Shown: positions 33,047-43,515 of the stretch, piece after piece
Numbering within the stretch: the stretch's first letter is position 1
Layout of the letters: each line of letters starts with the position of its first letter
From: Bathynomus jamesi
Taxonomy: Eukaryota; Arthropoda; Malacostraca; Isopoda; Cirolanidae
DNA length: 64,000 nt
Reading direction: 5' to 3'
Assembly: GCA_023014485.1 (NCBI GenBank)
Contig: JAJOZX010005803.1
Coordinates: 185,001 to 249,000 of the forward strand
The notes under the pieces: model-generated
Told to the model about the DNA's origin: nothing
Seen by the model: only the letters and a program-made list of their open reading frames with translations
Database searches by the model: none
Translations under genes and position numbers: made by a program

Positions 33047-33301
33047 CTCTTTCATTTGATACCTAATTTGTTGCTCTATCTTGTTTAGATCAAAAGTTAA
33101 AGTGCAAAACATAATTCAAGGGACCCCGGAATTGGCGCTTTGGCCGATTTCAAGGCAGAAAATTTAAAGCTCCATGCGGCAATGCTTCCCAACATCCTAG
33201 GTCAAAATAGTTGTGATTTTCGGCTTTTTCAGGTCAAAAAGCATGGGAAAATGTACAGAAACCTATGAAAATAAGAAAAAGTTGATTTTTGAACAGGCCT
33301 A
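33047..33301 (-). repeat. A2 right terminal inverted repeat
   Basis: Inverted partner of 29942-30196; the TSD ATGTAGTAC follows at 33302-33310. Confidence 0.9.
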
Positions 33302-33310
33302 ATGTAGTAC

Positions 33311-33672
33311 TCCCACATCGTTCTAGAAACTTCCCCACAGCCTGGTATGGTGTGCTGCTCGTCATTGCCATATACGGCAATGAGTCAGTGAGTGATGACT
33401 GATGAGTCATGACTTACAACAGTACCAGGCCTTCTTGCTCTCACTTCCCCGCAGTGTTGTGCTAGCTACATTTCAGGTAAGATGTGGATTGTGTTGCTCT
33501 TGCTGTTAATACATCTTTGGAACACGACAACACGCATATGTGGACATATACTGCATATTCTAGTGCATAATAATACGTTGGTGTAATATACAAAACTTCT
33601 GCAGAATGCAAGAATATTTTACGTTTTAGGAGTAATTTCTTAATTTTTATATTAATTACTGTGTTTTTCACA
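33311..33672 (+). other. B2 5' non-coding region
   Basis: Continues B2 after the A2 insertion. No ORF. It contains a short palindromic GATGACTGATGAGTCAT segment near 33393-33410 and a potential donor CAG|GTAAGA at 33476. Confidence 0.4.
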
Positions 33673-35840
33673 ATGTCAGTACCAGCTCAAGCAACAAGAA
33701 CTTCAAGTTGCCCTATATTTGGGGCTCCAGCTGATCTAGACAAGAGGTGCCTTCCAACCTATAAGGACGTTATGAAATATTTTCATCAAATAAGGTTGAA
33801 TCTGAAGACATCGAAGAAAGAGCCTACAGTTGCAGAAATTTCGGGTGTTCTCTCAAAAACTCTCGAAGATTTGTGGAAAACAGCCTCTATTCCTACTGTT
33901 TCTCATAACCGTGTCGTTCAAATGATTAAAAATTACCATGAAAAATGTCAAAACCTTCTAGTCAATAAAAAGGAAACAAGATAGTGACTCATTCAAAATT
34001 AAATTACAAGCATTTCAAAATGAGGCAGAAAACAAATTATTTGACACCAGTGCTTGCAAATGTGGAAATTTTGATAAGTGTTCATGTGAAAACCATCTCA
34101 AGGTTCCAGCAATTGAACAAGACTTCCTTAAAGATCAGAGAACAACAAGAAAATTGGCAATAGGCTCTCTTGATGTTTCACAAACTCGCAAAGATCTAGC
34201 AACTATTGCTAGAAGACAACAGAGAATGAAACAGTATGAACCAAAACCATCTACCAGTAAAGGACAAGCAACTGAAACACAGTCATCAACATCAAGTGAA
34301 ACAGAAGGAGTGGATTCTGATTATGAACTGACACAGAGAATCAAATCGATGGAACAATCTCATCATTGGATATAGCTTGTGACAGAACTGGTGTGTCAAA
34401 CAGGTCTGCTGCTATAATTGCTTCGGCTGTTCTTGAAGACGTGGGAATTATAAACAAAAAAGATTTAAGTTCAGTAATAGACAGATGCAAAGTAAGGAGA
34501 GCTAGAAAAAGAGTGAGATCTATCATTCAAAAGAGATTACGAAGAAGAAACTATGGAGAGTATCTATTTCGATGGAAGAAAGGACAGAACTGCAGTGCAA
34601 GAAAAAGTTGGCAGTAAAGGTTATCAAAAAAATATAACAGAAGAACATGTCACTTTGCTTCAAGAACCAAACTCGCATTATATTGGGCATGTAACTCCCG
34701 CTTCTTGCTCAGCACAGAGTATATCTTCAATTTTGGATTTTTTTCGCTCAAATGAGATTGATACTTCAGAAGTTAAATCCATTGGATGTGACGGGACAGC
34801 AGTTAATACAGGACCAAAAGGAGGAGTGATAAGAAGTATTGAAGAGCACTTTCAGAGAGCACTCCAGTGGCTGATTTGCTTGCTTCACACTAATGAACTT
34901 CCCTTGAGGCACATAGTGACTGACATTGATGGTAAAACAACAGGTCCTCAAGAGTTTTACAGGGCCTATAGGAAAAGAGTTAATTGATTGTGAAAAGAGA
35001 CCTGTTGTTGAGTTTGAAGCAGTTAAAGCGGAAGAAACTGTAGTTGACAGATGATCTGAGCACATATCAGAAATATTTGGCAGAAATCTATGATGCTGTG
35101 TCAAAAGGTGAATGTACTCCCTCTCTAACTCAAAGGAAACCAGGCAAAATGGCACACTCCAGATGGGTGACAACTGCTAACGGCATACTTCATCTCTACG
35201 TTTCAAATGAAGAACCTTCAGACAACCTTAAGTGTATCGTGGATTATATTATGAAAGTTTATATTCCAATGTGGTTTCAAATCAAGAGAAATTCTTCAGC
35301 AACACAGGGAGCCAAACATCTTTAGCAGATGATACAACGCTCAAGGTCGTTGAGTGCCTGCTGTATAGAAATAGTTGATCGTGTTATTCAGAGAAATTCC
35401 TATTTTTCTCATCCTGAGAATGTTTTCCTTAGTATAATTCACGATGAAGCAAAACATATCAGAGAATTAGGATGGAGAGAATCCTTAAAAAGAGATTGTG
35501 AGTCAGCCGCAGTGAGTGTGTTTAAAATGCCCACGTTGAACTTTCAGTGCAGTGAGTACTACAACATGATTAACTAGCAAACTTGTGAGCTGTCAGAGCC
35601 TCCTCTGACAAAAATTCAATCACACTCAACATCCTGAACTATATCTCATCAGGAGATGTACCCGATTTCATCCCACGCTTTCCTTGCCACACCCAAGCGG
35701 TTGAACAGCATATAAAGCTGGTAACAGAGGCTTCAGCTGCAGTATGTGGTTCAGAGGCAAGGGATGGATTTATCAGAGCAAGATTAGAATCCAGGAAGAA
35801 AATGCCAAGAATGGAAACAAAAAGTAACTGCAGTGTGTAA
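33673..35840 (+). pseudogene. B2 transposase-like gene, subfamily B
   Basis: Start ATG 33673 (MSVPAQATRTSSCPIFGAPA). Order: LPTYKDVMKYFHQIRLNLK; TLEDLWKTASIPT; Cys cluster CKCGNFDKCSC (34053-34090) and DQRTTRKLAIGSLD; TGVSNRSAAIIASAVLEDVG; YFDGRKDRTAVQEK (putative Asp 1, about 34565-34605); IGCDGTAVNTGPKGG (Asp 2, about 34780-34820); LICLLHTNELPLRHI; AHSRWVTTANGILHLYVS; IQRNSYFSHPENVFL; VEQHIKLVTEASAAV (about 35700-35745). All motif residues are retained, but stops and frameshifts occur at about 33984, 34375, 34615, 34985, 35322 and 35575. Confidence 0.75.
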
Positions 35841-36189
35841 CTAGCCTAAGTCCAATAATGGTAGGGTGGTTGGGTCGGGCAGGGAGGAACTCGAAATGCA
35901 GCCACCTCCACGTGGTGAGTTCTGGGTTATTTTGTCAGTAGAGTACATTCAATATTGACGAAATAAGCGAGGAGCTGCATGCATATTACATAATAAGTCA
36001 TCAAAAATAAACCAAGCATATGCAAAGTAAACTGCATTGGTGGACCTAAATTATTTAATTGCTCAAATATATAAACTTCTTAAATTACTAAAATATGATA
36101 TAATGAATTGTTAATTACATTACTTAATACATAATTAACGAATAAACTCTGGTGAAGGGCCGAAGTTGACCATAATAGCGTCATTATAA
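35841..36189. other. B2 3' non-coding region
   Basis: AT-rich, between the gene and the right TIR. No separate feature. Confidence 0.4.
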
Positions 36190-36420
36190 AATACGCTATT
36201 TGTGTAAATTTTTCCGTATTTTGGAACGTTTGCGGAGGCAGAAGAAATTATCGCAGGACAAAAATATTTAAAACAAGTCTAAAATAAACCTTTTCCTCGC
36301 TATTACAAGGTAGGATGAAAATTAAAACTAAGAAAATATTGAAAAAATGCATATTTTGGATTTTCACCGAGCGTGCGGAGGCAGAAGATATTGCAGATCT
36401 CTGAGATTTTACACACTCAG
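36190..36420 (-). repeat. B2 right terminal inverted repeat (outer end truncated)
   Basis: Matches 29640-29880 in inverse orientation, including TGCGGAGGCAGAAGA/TCTTCTGCCACCGCA and AAATATTTTTGTCCTGC. Homology stops at 36420, where env sequence begins. Confidence 0.75.
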
Positions 36421-37610
36421 GTTTAAATTTAGTTTGGGACGGGAAGGGGTATGAGTCATTAATGGTAACTTTATAAGGGTTGTATATTTGGAAGGTTTTT
36501 GAACGTAAGGAACAACCAATTGGTAGATGGATAACAGTGGGTATTTTGATGAGGGAATAATTTGACGGACACTCGGAAGTAGCGGTAGTCCTACTCGCGA
36601 AAGAAACTCAGATGTCTGGTCCAATTCGAAGTTGAACGGTTTTAGAGGAATGGAATTTTGTGAAAGAACATACCGAGGCATGATGGTCACGGATTAAGTC
36701 GATAAAGCGGGACCCAGTGCTTGGAAAAATTACTGGTTTGAGTGGAGGGCAAACGAGTTGCTTGTTCGTTTGCGGGAATCTGCAATGCCGGATGTCGCTA
36801 TCTGACATCATAGAATATGCTGAAAGGTCTTTGGTGAGAAAAGGTAAGATAGATATCGATAGATATTAGAATTGTTTTGGTAGGGTGTTGGGAAAGGTTC
36901 ACGTGAAATTTGCATACGTCATAAGTGAGTACATCAAAAAATGGTACAATCATGAGGTAAATGTAGGTGCGTGGTCCATGTACAGTTCAGGTGTATTCTA
37001 GAAATTCGGGGTAATTAGTATGGTTGAGTGGGAATATGGGCGATAATTTTAATTGTGTTTGAGAGGTGTTTATTAAGGACTGAAGTGTATCCCATGGTAT
37101 TAACGTGGGGAGTTATTTTTCTACGGGCTAGCTGGGTCGCACGCAAAACTTTGGAATGAACCGTAATTATTTGTTGCAAATATTTATCGATTAGGGTTAC
37201 TTGTAGGCTATTTCGACTAATTCTACATATCTTTCGTGTTCTTTGTATTGAGCTAACAGGGATTCAAGGTATGTAAATTTGTCCAAAAGGGCGTGGAGGA
37301 AGTGGTTGTTTTTGTGTAGTGACTCGATGGTTTGTTCTAAAATGTGTCCACTATATTGCCAATTTCGCGCGAAGAGATTCAATTTTAGTTCAATCTTTTT
37401 AACGTCTTCTTCGGTCGCTAATCCGAATAAACCTTTGAATATTTTTCCTCCCATATCAATCAATCCCCTTTTATTTTTTATTAAATTTTGCCGAGTTTTG
37501 AGTTTGTTTGTATCCAGGGTAATGCCAATATATCTGATAGGGTGCGCGCTGTAGCTTGAATGTTTTCGACTATTTTCTAATAAAACATGAATAATCTGGT
37601 CTGTTCCCAA
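36421..37610 (-). pseudogene. env: Env-like gene of the Gypsy-class retroelement (N-terminal and central parts)
   Basis: The 37610-37197 frame has a basic cleavage-like site followed by a Gly-rich hydrophobic segment (about 37420-37480) and a heptad-like helical region. This arrangement matches F-protein-type env of errantivirus-like retroelements. Downstream frames (36811-36409) carry Cys- and Pro-containing ectodomain fragments. The gene is broken by stops and frameshifts and by element B2. The membrane anchor is at 29342-29555. It is an old non-functional copy. Confidence 0.6.
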
Positions 37611-37793
37611 GATATATTCAACAGAACTGTGAATTTTACTTACAAATGCTTTTAATTGGGTTTTTATCTGAAGAAGATTCGTTGATTCATTGACGGGTAT
37701 AACGCCTATGTTGCTCTTGCTCCATCTGTTGGTTTCGTTGGTCTATGGCATATCAGATTAGTAAAAATTTTTGAAAGATCATTCAACTAGTTG
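37611..37793 (-). other. Retroelement pol-env junction
   Basis: Decayed sequence between env and integrase C-terminus with no separate motif. Confidence 0.4.
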
Positions 37794-38480
37794 CTAATTA
37801 GCTTCTGCCATCTCGAAAGGTGTTAGAACTGCCGGGTCGATTTGGTCAGGCAAATCAAAAGGTAGCCGTTTGTCGTAGTGATATAGGATGAACACGTTAT
37901 AACCGTTGTTGATGGTTGTTTGTACCATGGGGAGGGAATCATCCCATGTACGGGTGGATGCATCGACAACATGGCGGAGGGCTTCTAGGATCTTCCGATT
38001 GTCTTTCCACTGAGCCATTTGCCTGCAGATGGTATGCCACAGTGTGTTTTTTTTTAATTTTACACATTTTGCAATGTGCTTCGAACAGCTTGGAAGTGAA
38101 ACTAAGGGTGTTATCCGAAATTAAGATGGAAGTAGTGGTATGGTTTTGGATGACGCGTTCCACTAGGGCTCTTGCCACAATTTCCGAGGTTTGGTTTGGA
38201 ATGGCAACTACTTCGCTGTAACGCGAGAAGTGGTCCGTAAACACAATGATGTACTAGTTTCCCTTTGATATTTTGGGGAATGGTCCTAGTATGTCCATTC
38301 CAGTTCTTTGCCAGAGCCGTTGGCATACTGGATATTTATGCATGGGAGCTGTGGAGGGTACGTTGCCTTCATGTTTTAAACAAGACGGGCATTCAGCGAT
38401 GTATTCATGTACCTTTTTGTTCATTTCAGGAAAATGCTATTGCTCCAAAGATTCTTGATGGTGCGATCCGGGTTAAGTAG
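37794..38480 (-). pseudogene. pol: Retroelement integrase
   Basis: Fragments in order: a decayed zinc-binding region (CLKHEGNVPS), GMDILGPFPKISKGN (Asp 1), VFTDHFSRYSEVVAIPN, ILISDNTLSFTSKLFEAHCK (Asp 2), VAYHLQANGSVERQ (Glu, DD35E spacing), and RHVVDASTRTWDDSLPMVQT of the C-terminal part. Several frame changes. Gypsy-class. Confidence 0.8.
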
Positions 38481-38714
38481 CCATACAAAGAGGAGTCGTG
38501 ACAAAGTCTGATCTACGAGATGCTTTGGTATTTCCAAGAGGTTGTTTTCATCTTCGTTCCTAAAATGTACGAGCCCATCTTTTATGTTGTACTGTTCTTT
38601 AATCTTGATGGTTTCTTTTGTTCCAGTCGAGCATGAAGGTTCTGGGGGTGTTGTCTTCTTGTTGGGAGTATTGCAAACATTCGTGGTTGAACACAGGAAG
38701 AGTTTCTATCTTAT
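38481..38714 (-). other. Retroelement pol linker between RNase H and integrase
   Basis: Decayed coding sequence; no clear motif. Confidence 0.4.
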
Positions 38715-39130
38715 TCACTTGGGTGTCGGGCTTGAGTCTCGACAACTCGTCTGGAATAACTTGACATTTTCCTGGTTTGTATATACGATTTTTGCGGCAA
38801 AGTCCTCAATCAACAGAGCCCATCCACTCAACCATCCTTCAAGTAGCTTGTCCTTGAAGAGATACGCGAGTGGCTTATGGTCAATTTTGGTTATATCGTA
38901 GCCGTAGACGATATTCGGAATTTTTTCAAAGCCCAATATACCGCGACGGGCCTCTTGGTCCGTAGTGGAATAATTCCATTGAGGTTGAAAGAAAAACTGA
39001 CTGGCATAAGCAATGAGTAATTCCACACCATCTACGTCATGTAATAGGACGGCTCCTAGTCCATAGGAGGAAGCATCTGTGGCTATGACAAAGGATTTGG
39101 TGTAATCGGGATATTGGAGGATGGGATGAC
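38715..39130 (-). pseudogene. pol: Retroelement RNase H
   Basis: Reads FVIATDASSYGLGAVLLHD (first acidic residues) and after a frame change YASQFFFQPQWNYSTTDQEA and TKIDHKPLAYLFKD. These are the usual Gypsy RNase H blocks, with the catalytic Glu region partly altered. Confidence 0.8.
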
Positions 39131-39145
39131 AAGTTAGTTTACCGA

Positions 39146-40074
39146 TTAAAGTTTCAAAAGCATGTTAGTGATCATATTCCCAATTAAATTTAGCATTTTC
39201 TGGAACAAAATTGTTAATAGGTTTAGCAATGTTCGAAAATTGGGGGATAAAATTTCGATAGAATCCGACAAATCCAATAAATGCATGAGCGTCGTCGATG
39301 GTTTTCGGTACAGGGCACCTTTCCAGTGCTTCAAGTTTGGCTGGATCAGGTTTAATTCCAGTGGATGATAGTAAAAATTCTAAATATACCAGGGATTCCT
39401 GCAAGAGGTTGCACTTTGTAAGTTTCAGTTTAAGGTGTGCTTTTATCAAGCACATTCTGAAGATGTAAAACCTGGAATTCGTAATGGCCTCGATTAGTGG
39501 AAAAAGCAGTCAAGGCCCGAGATTCGGGACTGACCTCCATTTGTCAATAACTGGATACTAAATCGAGGGATGAAAAGAAGTTAGCTTTCCTTACGTTCAG
39601 AATTGTTTCCTGCATGTTTGGAATAAGGAAACGGTCTGGGATGGTAAACTGGTTTAGGCGTCTGAAATCTGTACAAGGGCGAGATGTTTCGTCCTTTTAG
39701 GAAACAAGAATCATAGGAGCGGACCAGGGACTAGCTGAAGACTGAATGATACCCTGATCCAACATGTCCTTGATGTGTTCCTCAATAGTTACTAATTGGG
39801 AATGTGGAACCCTATAAGAAGGAATAAAGATGGGTTTGGAATTGGGTTCCAGCTTGATTCCGAAAGGGACCAAATTAGTTCGGTCCAGAGGATCTCCTTT
39901 TAGGGTAATCACCTCTCTATTTCTTATTAGGAAATCGGGAAGTGATTCCAGTAGTTTGGGATCCTCAATCATCCTGTAGGCTGGTGACTCCTGAAGGTAG
40001 TGCTCCAGATATTTCTTATGTTCTTCTCTTAATGCTGAAGGGTTTAACTCTAAGGAAGTGGAAACACAATTCAT
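39146..40074 (-). pseudogene. pol: Retroelement reverse transcriptase with active-site deletion
   Basis: The N-terminal part reads PSYRVPHSQLVTIEEHIKDM and GIIQSSASPWSAPMILVS. The middle runs to RALTAFSTNRGHYEFQ, then jumps directly to HLQNVLDKST at about 39450-39480. The segment normally between these (MPFGL ... YxDD) is absent, so the catalytic motif is deleted. It continues LKLKLTKCNLLQESLVYLEF and DDAHAFIGFVGFYRNFIPQF, the Gypsy connection region. Confidence 0.8.
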
Positions 40075-40577
40075 AGTACTGGTGGGGAAATCTGAATTTA
40101 TTTCTACTGTGAAAACAGTTCCTCTTCTCTGATTTGAAGTTAATTCAATAGGGTTTTTTCCTTTGCTTAAACAAACAGGGATTGTTGAATTCTGACTATG
40201 ACTAAGAACTTGGGCAATAAGAACATCTTTCTTGAAATTACTTTTCTCTGTAATAAGAGTGCGATCTGACTCTTAATAGTTTTCCATGACCATTTACTAC
40301 TGTCGCTAGGAAACAAATCTTCTCATAAGGTGCTATTGTTTGTGCTCCATAGGCATATGAAAAATTGTGAATCTGACTCTGGTTCGGTGATTAAAATTTG
40401 ATTCTCTGGCTTAAAAATAGTTTCAATTGGATTTCAAATCTCAACTGCGGAGTTGACTGGAAACTGACAGTAGAGAGTTTATTACTGTTATTTAGGAGGG
40501 AGGAGGCTTAACTGCTCTCCAAAGTGGGATCTAAAAAAGAACTTGAACTGATTTCGATGGAGGACCCGAGTCATATG
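40075..40577 (-). other. Retroelement gag-pol linker and protease region, decayed
   Basis: Fragments between gag and RT. A protease would be expected here, but I cannot identify its DSG/DTG motif with confidence. Confidence 0.35.
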
Positions 40578-41084
40578 CTACGGATCACCATACACTGGAG
40601 GGTCTTCTTGAAAAGTGTACGCTGGAGAAACTGATTCTTCAGTGGGTACTTCTACGTACCGGACCATCCAACCTTGCTGATTATATTGGGGTCTGGACAT
40701 CGGGTAATAGTGTGGTTGACCTTGTGGTCGTGATCTATTTGGTTGGTGGTTCTGTTGAAGCTGGGAACTAACTGGTTTCTGAGAATTGGAGGGCTTTTGG
40801 AGCATTGGTGATTTGATTTTTGGAAGTGAGGCCTGTACCCTGCAGGGGCTTTGTCTGCACATTTTTGTTGTCGCTACGCATAACCATGTTCATGACAGTG
40901 GGAGCAATACCGGGTGGGGGGGATAATTGCATTGACTCATCATGTGCCTACAACTATCACAATTAAAACACTGAGGAGGAGGGCATTCATTCTGGGTTGG
41001 AGCTTGTTTCTGAGGTGGTGTTCCCTGCATTGGTCTAGACTTATGGGGTGGTTGTTGTTGTTGTTGGACCAGTATAAAAATCAA
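40578..41084 (-). pseudogene. gag: Retroelement gag nucleocapsid with CCHC knuckle
   Basis: Gln/Pro-rich sequence with CFNCDSCRHMMSQC (C-x2-C-x4-H-x4-C, about 40930-40975), followed by NQQ-rich RPQYNQQGW. Gag N-terminal to this is missing; sequence above 41084 is unrelated. Confidence 0.7.
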
Positions 41085-41260
41085 AACAAATAAAATTATT
41101 ATTATTTATAAGTAAATTTACGTGCCTTTTGATTTTTCCCTATGAAAGTTTATTAGTGCAATACATCAGTCAACATTCTACAAATTTTTAAAACTGCAAA
41201 ATAATGAAAATATATTTAATTTTAAAGACTGTAATTGAATGCAGTGATAATACTTTTCAG
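41085..41260. other. AT-rich flank, nothing recognised
   Basis: Abrupt change from retroelement gag to AT-rich DNA at about 41084, a truncation or insertion boundary. Confidence 0.4.
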
Positions 41261-42042
41261 CAGTCAGCGGAAGCCTCTAAAGGACTAATAGCCGGCGGAA
41301 GTCCTCTAATGGACTAATAGCCAGTGGAAGTCCTCTAATGGACTAATAAAAAATTTTATAATTCAAGAAAATATATTTGGCATTTCAAACAATTATTTTG
41401 AATAAATAACTGAATAAAATTCAAAAGAAACTTAAACCTGTTATTTTAGTGTGCACATTTAAAAAAATGAAAAGTAGTGACAGGATTGTAAAAATCATAG
41501 TCAAAATATCTCACCCATTCAACATTGATGTAGGTTGGTAGCAAAAAAACTTAAGAGTAAAATATTTCACCAACATAACCTGAAAAAGTAAACATTACAT
41601 CACCATAATTACAACAGGGGAAAATAATGACATGCGACACACTGAACAGCTAACAGCCACTAGGGTCCATCATGGCTGTCCATGAACAATCCACACCATG
41701 CATTACACAGAAAGCCTCCATAAGCACCCCGCCAGTTTCACAAAGCACCAACATACCCACAAAACTAAACATGAAGACAAAGCACCAACATACCCACAAA
41801 ACTAAACATGAAGACAAATTGCCAAATGGTTCCCACAAACATTGAACATACATAGCTCTCAACAATTCAACTAATCTGTTTTTTAAATGTTTTGGGGATT
41901 TTTTGTTTTATACTTTTTTGGACTTTGTATATTTTTTTATAAACTATGGCATATGATAGAAATCTGTAGGTAAATCTGAATACTTGGCGAGAATATTGAG
42001 GGGGCAAAATCCCCCCTTCGCCCCTGGGTTCCGCCAGCCCTG
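41261..42042. mobile_element. Non-autonomous hAT-like element with tandem repeats
   Basis: Left end CAGTCAGCGGAAGCC and right end (reverse complement) CAGGGCTGGCGGAACCC. Flanks are CTTTTCAG versus CTTTTAGG (6 of 8), so the TSD is decayed. Three 29-bp repeats occupy 41263-41348 and a 37-bp duplication lies at 41744-41818. No coding capacity. Confidence 0.5.
41263..41348. repeat. Three 29-bp tandem repeats
   Basis: Unit GCCGGCGGAAGTCCTCTAAT plus GGACTAATA. The first unit is diverged, the other two differ at two positions. Confidence 0.85.
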
Positions 42043-42274
42043 CTTTTAGGCTTTTTGGCTTTGAAAGTTTAAATATTTACATCCAAATTACTGCCATAAG
42101 TACATATTTTAATTCTGCTAACATGAATACCTAATAATAAAATGATTAGGCCTAAACTGTTATTCAAATCATAATTATAGTTATTTATTAAAAATTAAAA
42201 ATAAGCTTAAAGTTGTAATGTATATAAATAAAGTTTACAGTAAAAAAAAATGGCTTTATTGGTTGTGTTTTTAA
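42043..42274. other. AT-rich spacer
   Basis: No feature recognised. Confidence 0.4.
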
Positions 42275-42421
42275 CCTTTTAACTGCTCCATTTCAATGCC
42301 ATGATTGAATCAGTGTGCTAGGATTCACTGATCAACAGGAAACCCAAATCAAATATACTCAATCAGAGCACCACAGAAAGTTATATGAGAATTAAGTATA
42401 GTCAATTGGAGCAGTTAAAGG
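42275..42421. mobile_element. Short MITE, possibly piggyBac-like
   Basis: Inverted ends CCTTTTAACTGCTCCA and CCTTTAACTGCTCCA; TTAA precedes the left end (42271-42274) and a TTAA-like TAAG follows the right. About 147 bp, no ORF. Confidence 0.4.
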
Positions 42422-42774
42422 TAAGTTCACCTGAAACAAAATGCACTCTTTTCAGATGAGTCCACTTTTACTAACACTGGTATTTAGTTCACCTCACTCG
42501 GGTTCCAGTTCATTCTGATGTTATGTTTGAGTGCGTAGTACTTTGTTATTTTCCCTCTCTCTCTGCCCTATTTAGGCCATAATCATATTTTGACACAGAC
42601 ATCAACAATTAACCCATTTCTTTCTTTTTTATTCCATATCATGATATCCAGTTTAATTGTGCCATCTTTTATGCAGATGCTAGTTAGAATTACTGTCAAA
42701 AAATATAGCATCATCGTTTCTACTACTGATTACATTGGTACTTCCAGACATTCTTGCTACATTCTATATTAAGG

Positions 42775-42930
42775 AATCTTTCCCTAGTGTGAAATCTTAA
42801 ATAATTTTTAAGGCTATAGCCCCATGTTGAACTGAAAGAACACCAACCACTTTCAAAAAGTTTTTCTCACATGAATCTTTACGAGGTCTTTAAGCCTAGA
42901 CTGTGTTGCTACATTAAAAGAACACTCACT
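42775..42930 (-). pseudogene. Two decayed C2H2 zinc-finger units
   Basis: The minus strand resembles the array at 63180-64000: CSFSS ... YSLKNYLRFHTRERF-like and VECSFNVATQSRLKDLVKIH. The second unit shares AGTCTAGGCTTAAAGA with the distant array. Frames are broken. Confidence 0.55.
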
Positions 42931-42934
42931 AATT

Positions 42935-43430
42935 CAACAGTTGTTATGTTTATATGGAGTTTATTTAAGTGGCATTCTTGGATGCTCTTTTTTATTGCTC
43001 CAGTTGCACCTATTACAAATTACCAGTCTTACCAGTCTTCTAATTTTATAGGTGTTCTTTTCACCTGTACTATGATGTCTGGTCTACATCTAGGGATGAC
43101 AGCTGCTGGTACCTCAAAGTCATAGGTGATTAATACCACCTTATTTTCCTCAATCTCTTCTGGCTCATGTTGTCAGTGTTTATCCATCTCTGTTGGTATC
43201 TCATACTTTCCACATAGCTTTAGATGAATTACCTTCCATAATACATTGTCTTTCTGTGTAACTTCGCATATGCAACATATCATCATCCTGATAATATGTC
43301 TTGGACTCTTGGTGGTATTGGCTCAATGTTCTTTTTGAATGAGCTTGTGCACAGTGCTTGATCTTGATTGTGACTATTATTCATTCAACTTCTGTTCTCA
43401 ATAGTTCTGTTACTCTCCAGTGTAAATTTG
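42935..43430 (-). pseudogene. R4/Dong-like LINE, third copy, C-terminal fragment
   Basis: A minus-strand fragment reads PAAVIPRCRPDIIVQV and VIGATGAIKKSIQE, corresponding to the endonuclease region and conserved C-terminus (VIGATGxIKKN) of the LINEs at 43560-56700 and 56765-62950. Highly decayed. Confidence 0.45.
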
Positions 43431-43438
43431 TGAGTGAG

Positions 43439-43515
43439 TTTTGAGGGTAGAACTTCTTGCTGCACAAAAAGAACATTCTCCAACTTTAAAGGTTTTTCAC
43501 TTTTGGTTTATACTC
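43439..43515 (-). pseudogene. Single decayed C2H2 zinc-finger unit
   Basis: Reads KTFKVGECSFCAARSSTLKT followed by HSQIYTGE, close to the consensus finger of the array at 63180-64000. It lies just beyond the 3' end of the LINE copy 43560-56700. Confidence 0.6.

Larger units (their letters stand above)
29942..33301 (-). mobile_element. Element A2: long-TIR DNA transposon with exact 9-bp TSD
   Basis: A 3,360-bp element. Left end TAGCCCTGTTCAAAAATCAA, right end (reverse complement) TAGGCCTGTTCAAAAATCAA; the inverted repeats extend about 255 bp at roughly 93 percent identity by eye. Exact 9-bp TSD ATGTAGTAC lies at 29933-29941 and 33302-33310. Its transposase-like gene is on the minus strand with at least one intron. 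Confidence 0.9.
29556..36420 (+). mobile_element. Element B2: long-TIR DNA transposon inside env, containing element A2
   Basis: The left terminal region 29556-29932 and right terminal region 36190-36420 are inverted copies (for example TTTAAATATTTTTGTCCTGC and AATATTTTCTTAtAGTTTTA) over about 240 bp. The left end begins TAGGGCGGAGC. The right TIR lacks roughly the outermost 70 bp, so no TSD is recoverable. It interrupts the Gypsy-class env between 36421 and 29555. A2 (29942-33301) sits in its left part. Without A2 it is about 3.5 kb, similar to B1. Confidence 0.7.
20336..41084 (-). mobile_element. Old env-bearing Gypsy-class LTR retroelement, opened by later insertions
   Basis: Minus-strand order: gag nucleocapsid (41084-40578), reverse transcriptase (40074-39146), RNase H (39026-38715), integrase (38480-37794), env (37610-36421). 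Env then continues after B2 at 29555-29342 and, after the 9-kb hAT, ends at TAG 20338-20336. Reading across the hAT duplication keeps the env frame open to this stop. Neither LTR is identified, and gag upstream of 41084 is lost. All genes are broken. It is an ancient, non-functional copy. Confidence 0.75.

Noticed and set aside
29556..36420. An exact TSD for element B2
   Set aside because: The right end lacks about 70 bp relative to the left TIR, so the original flank is not recoverable.
42871..43125. An 84-codon plus-strand frame
   Set aside because: It is antisense to zinc-finger and LINE remnants on the minus strand.
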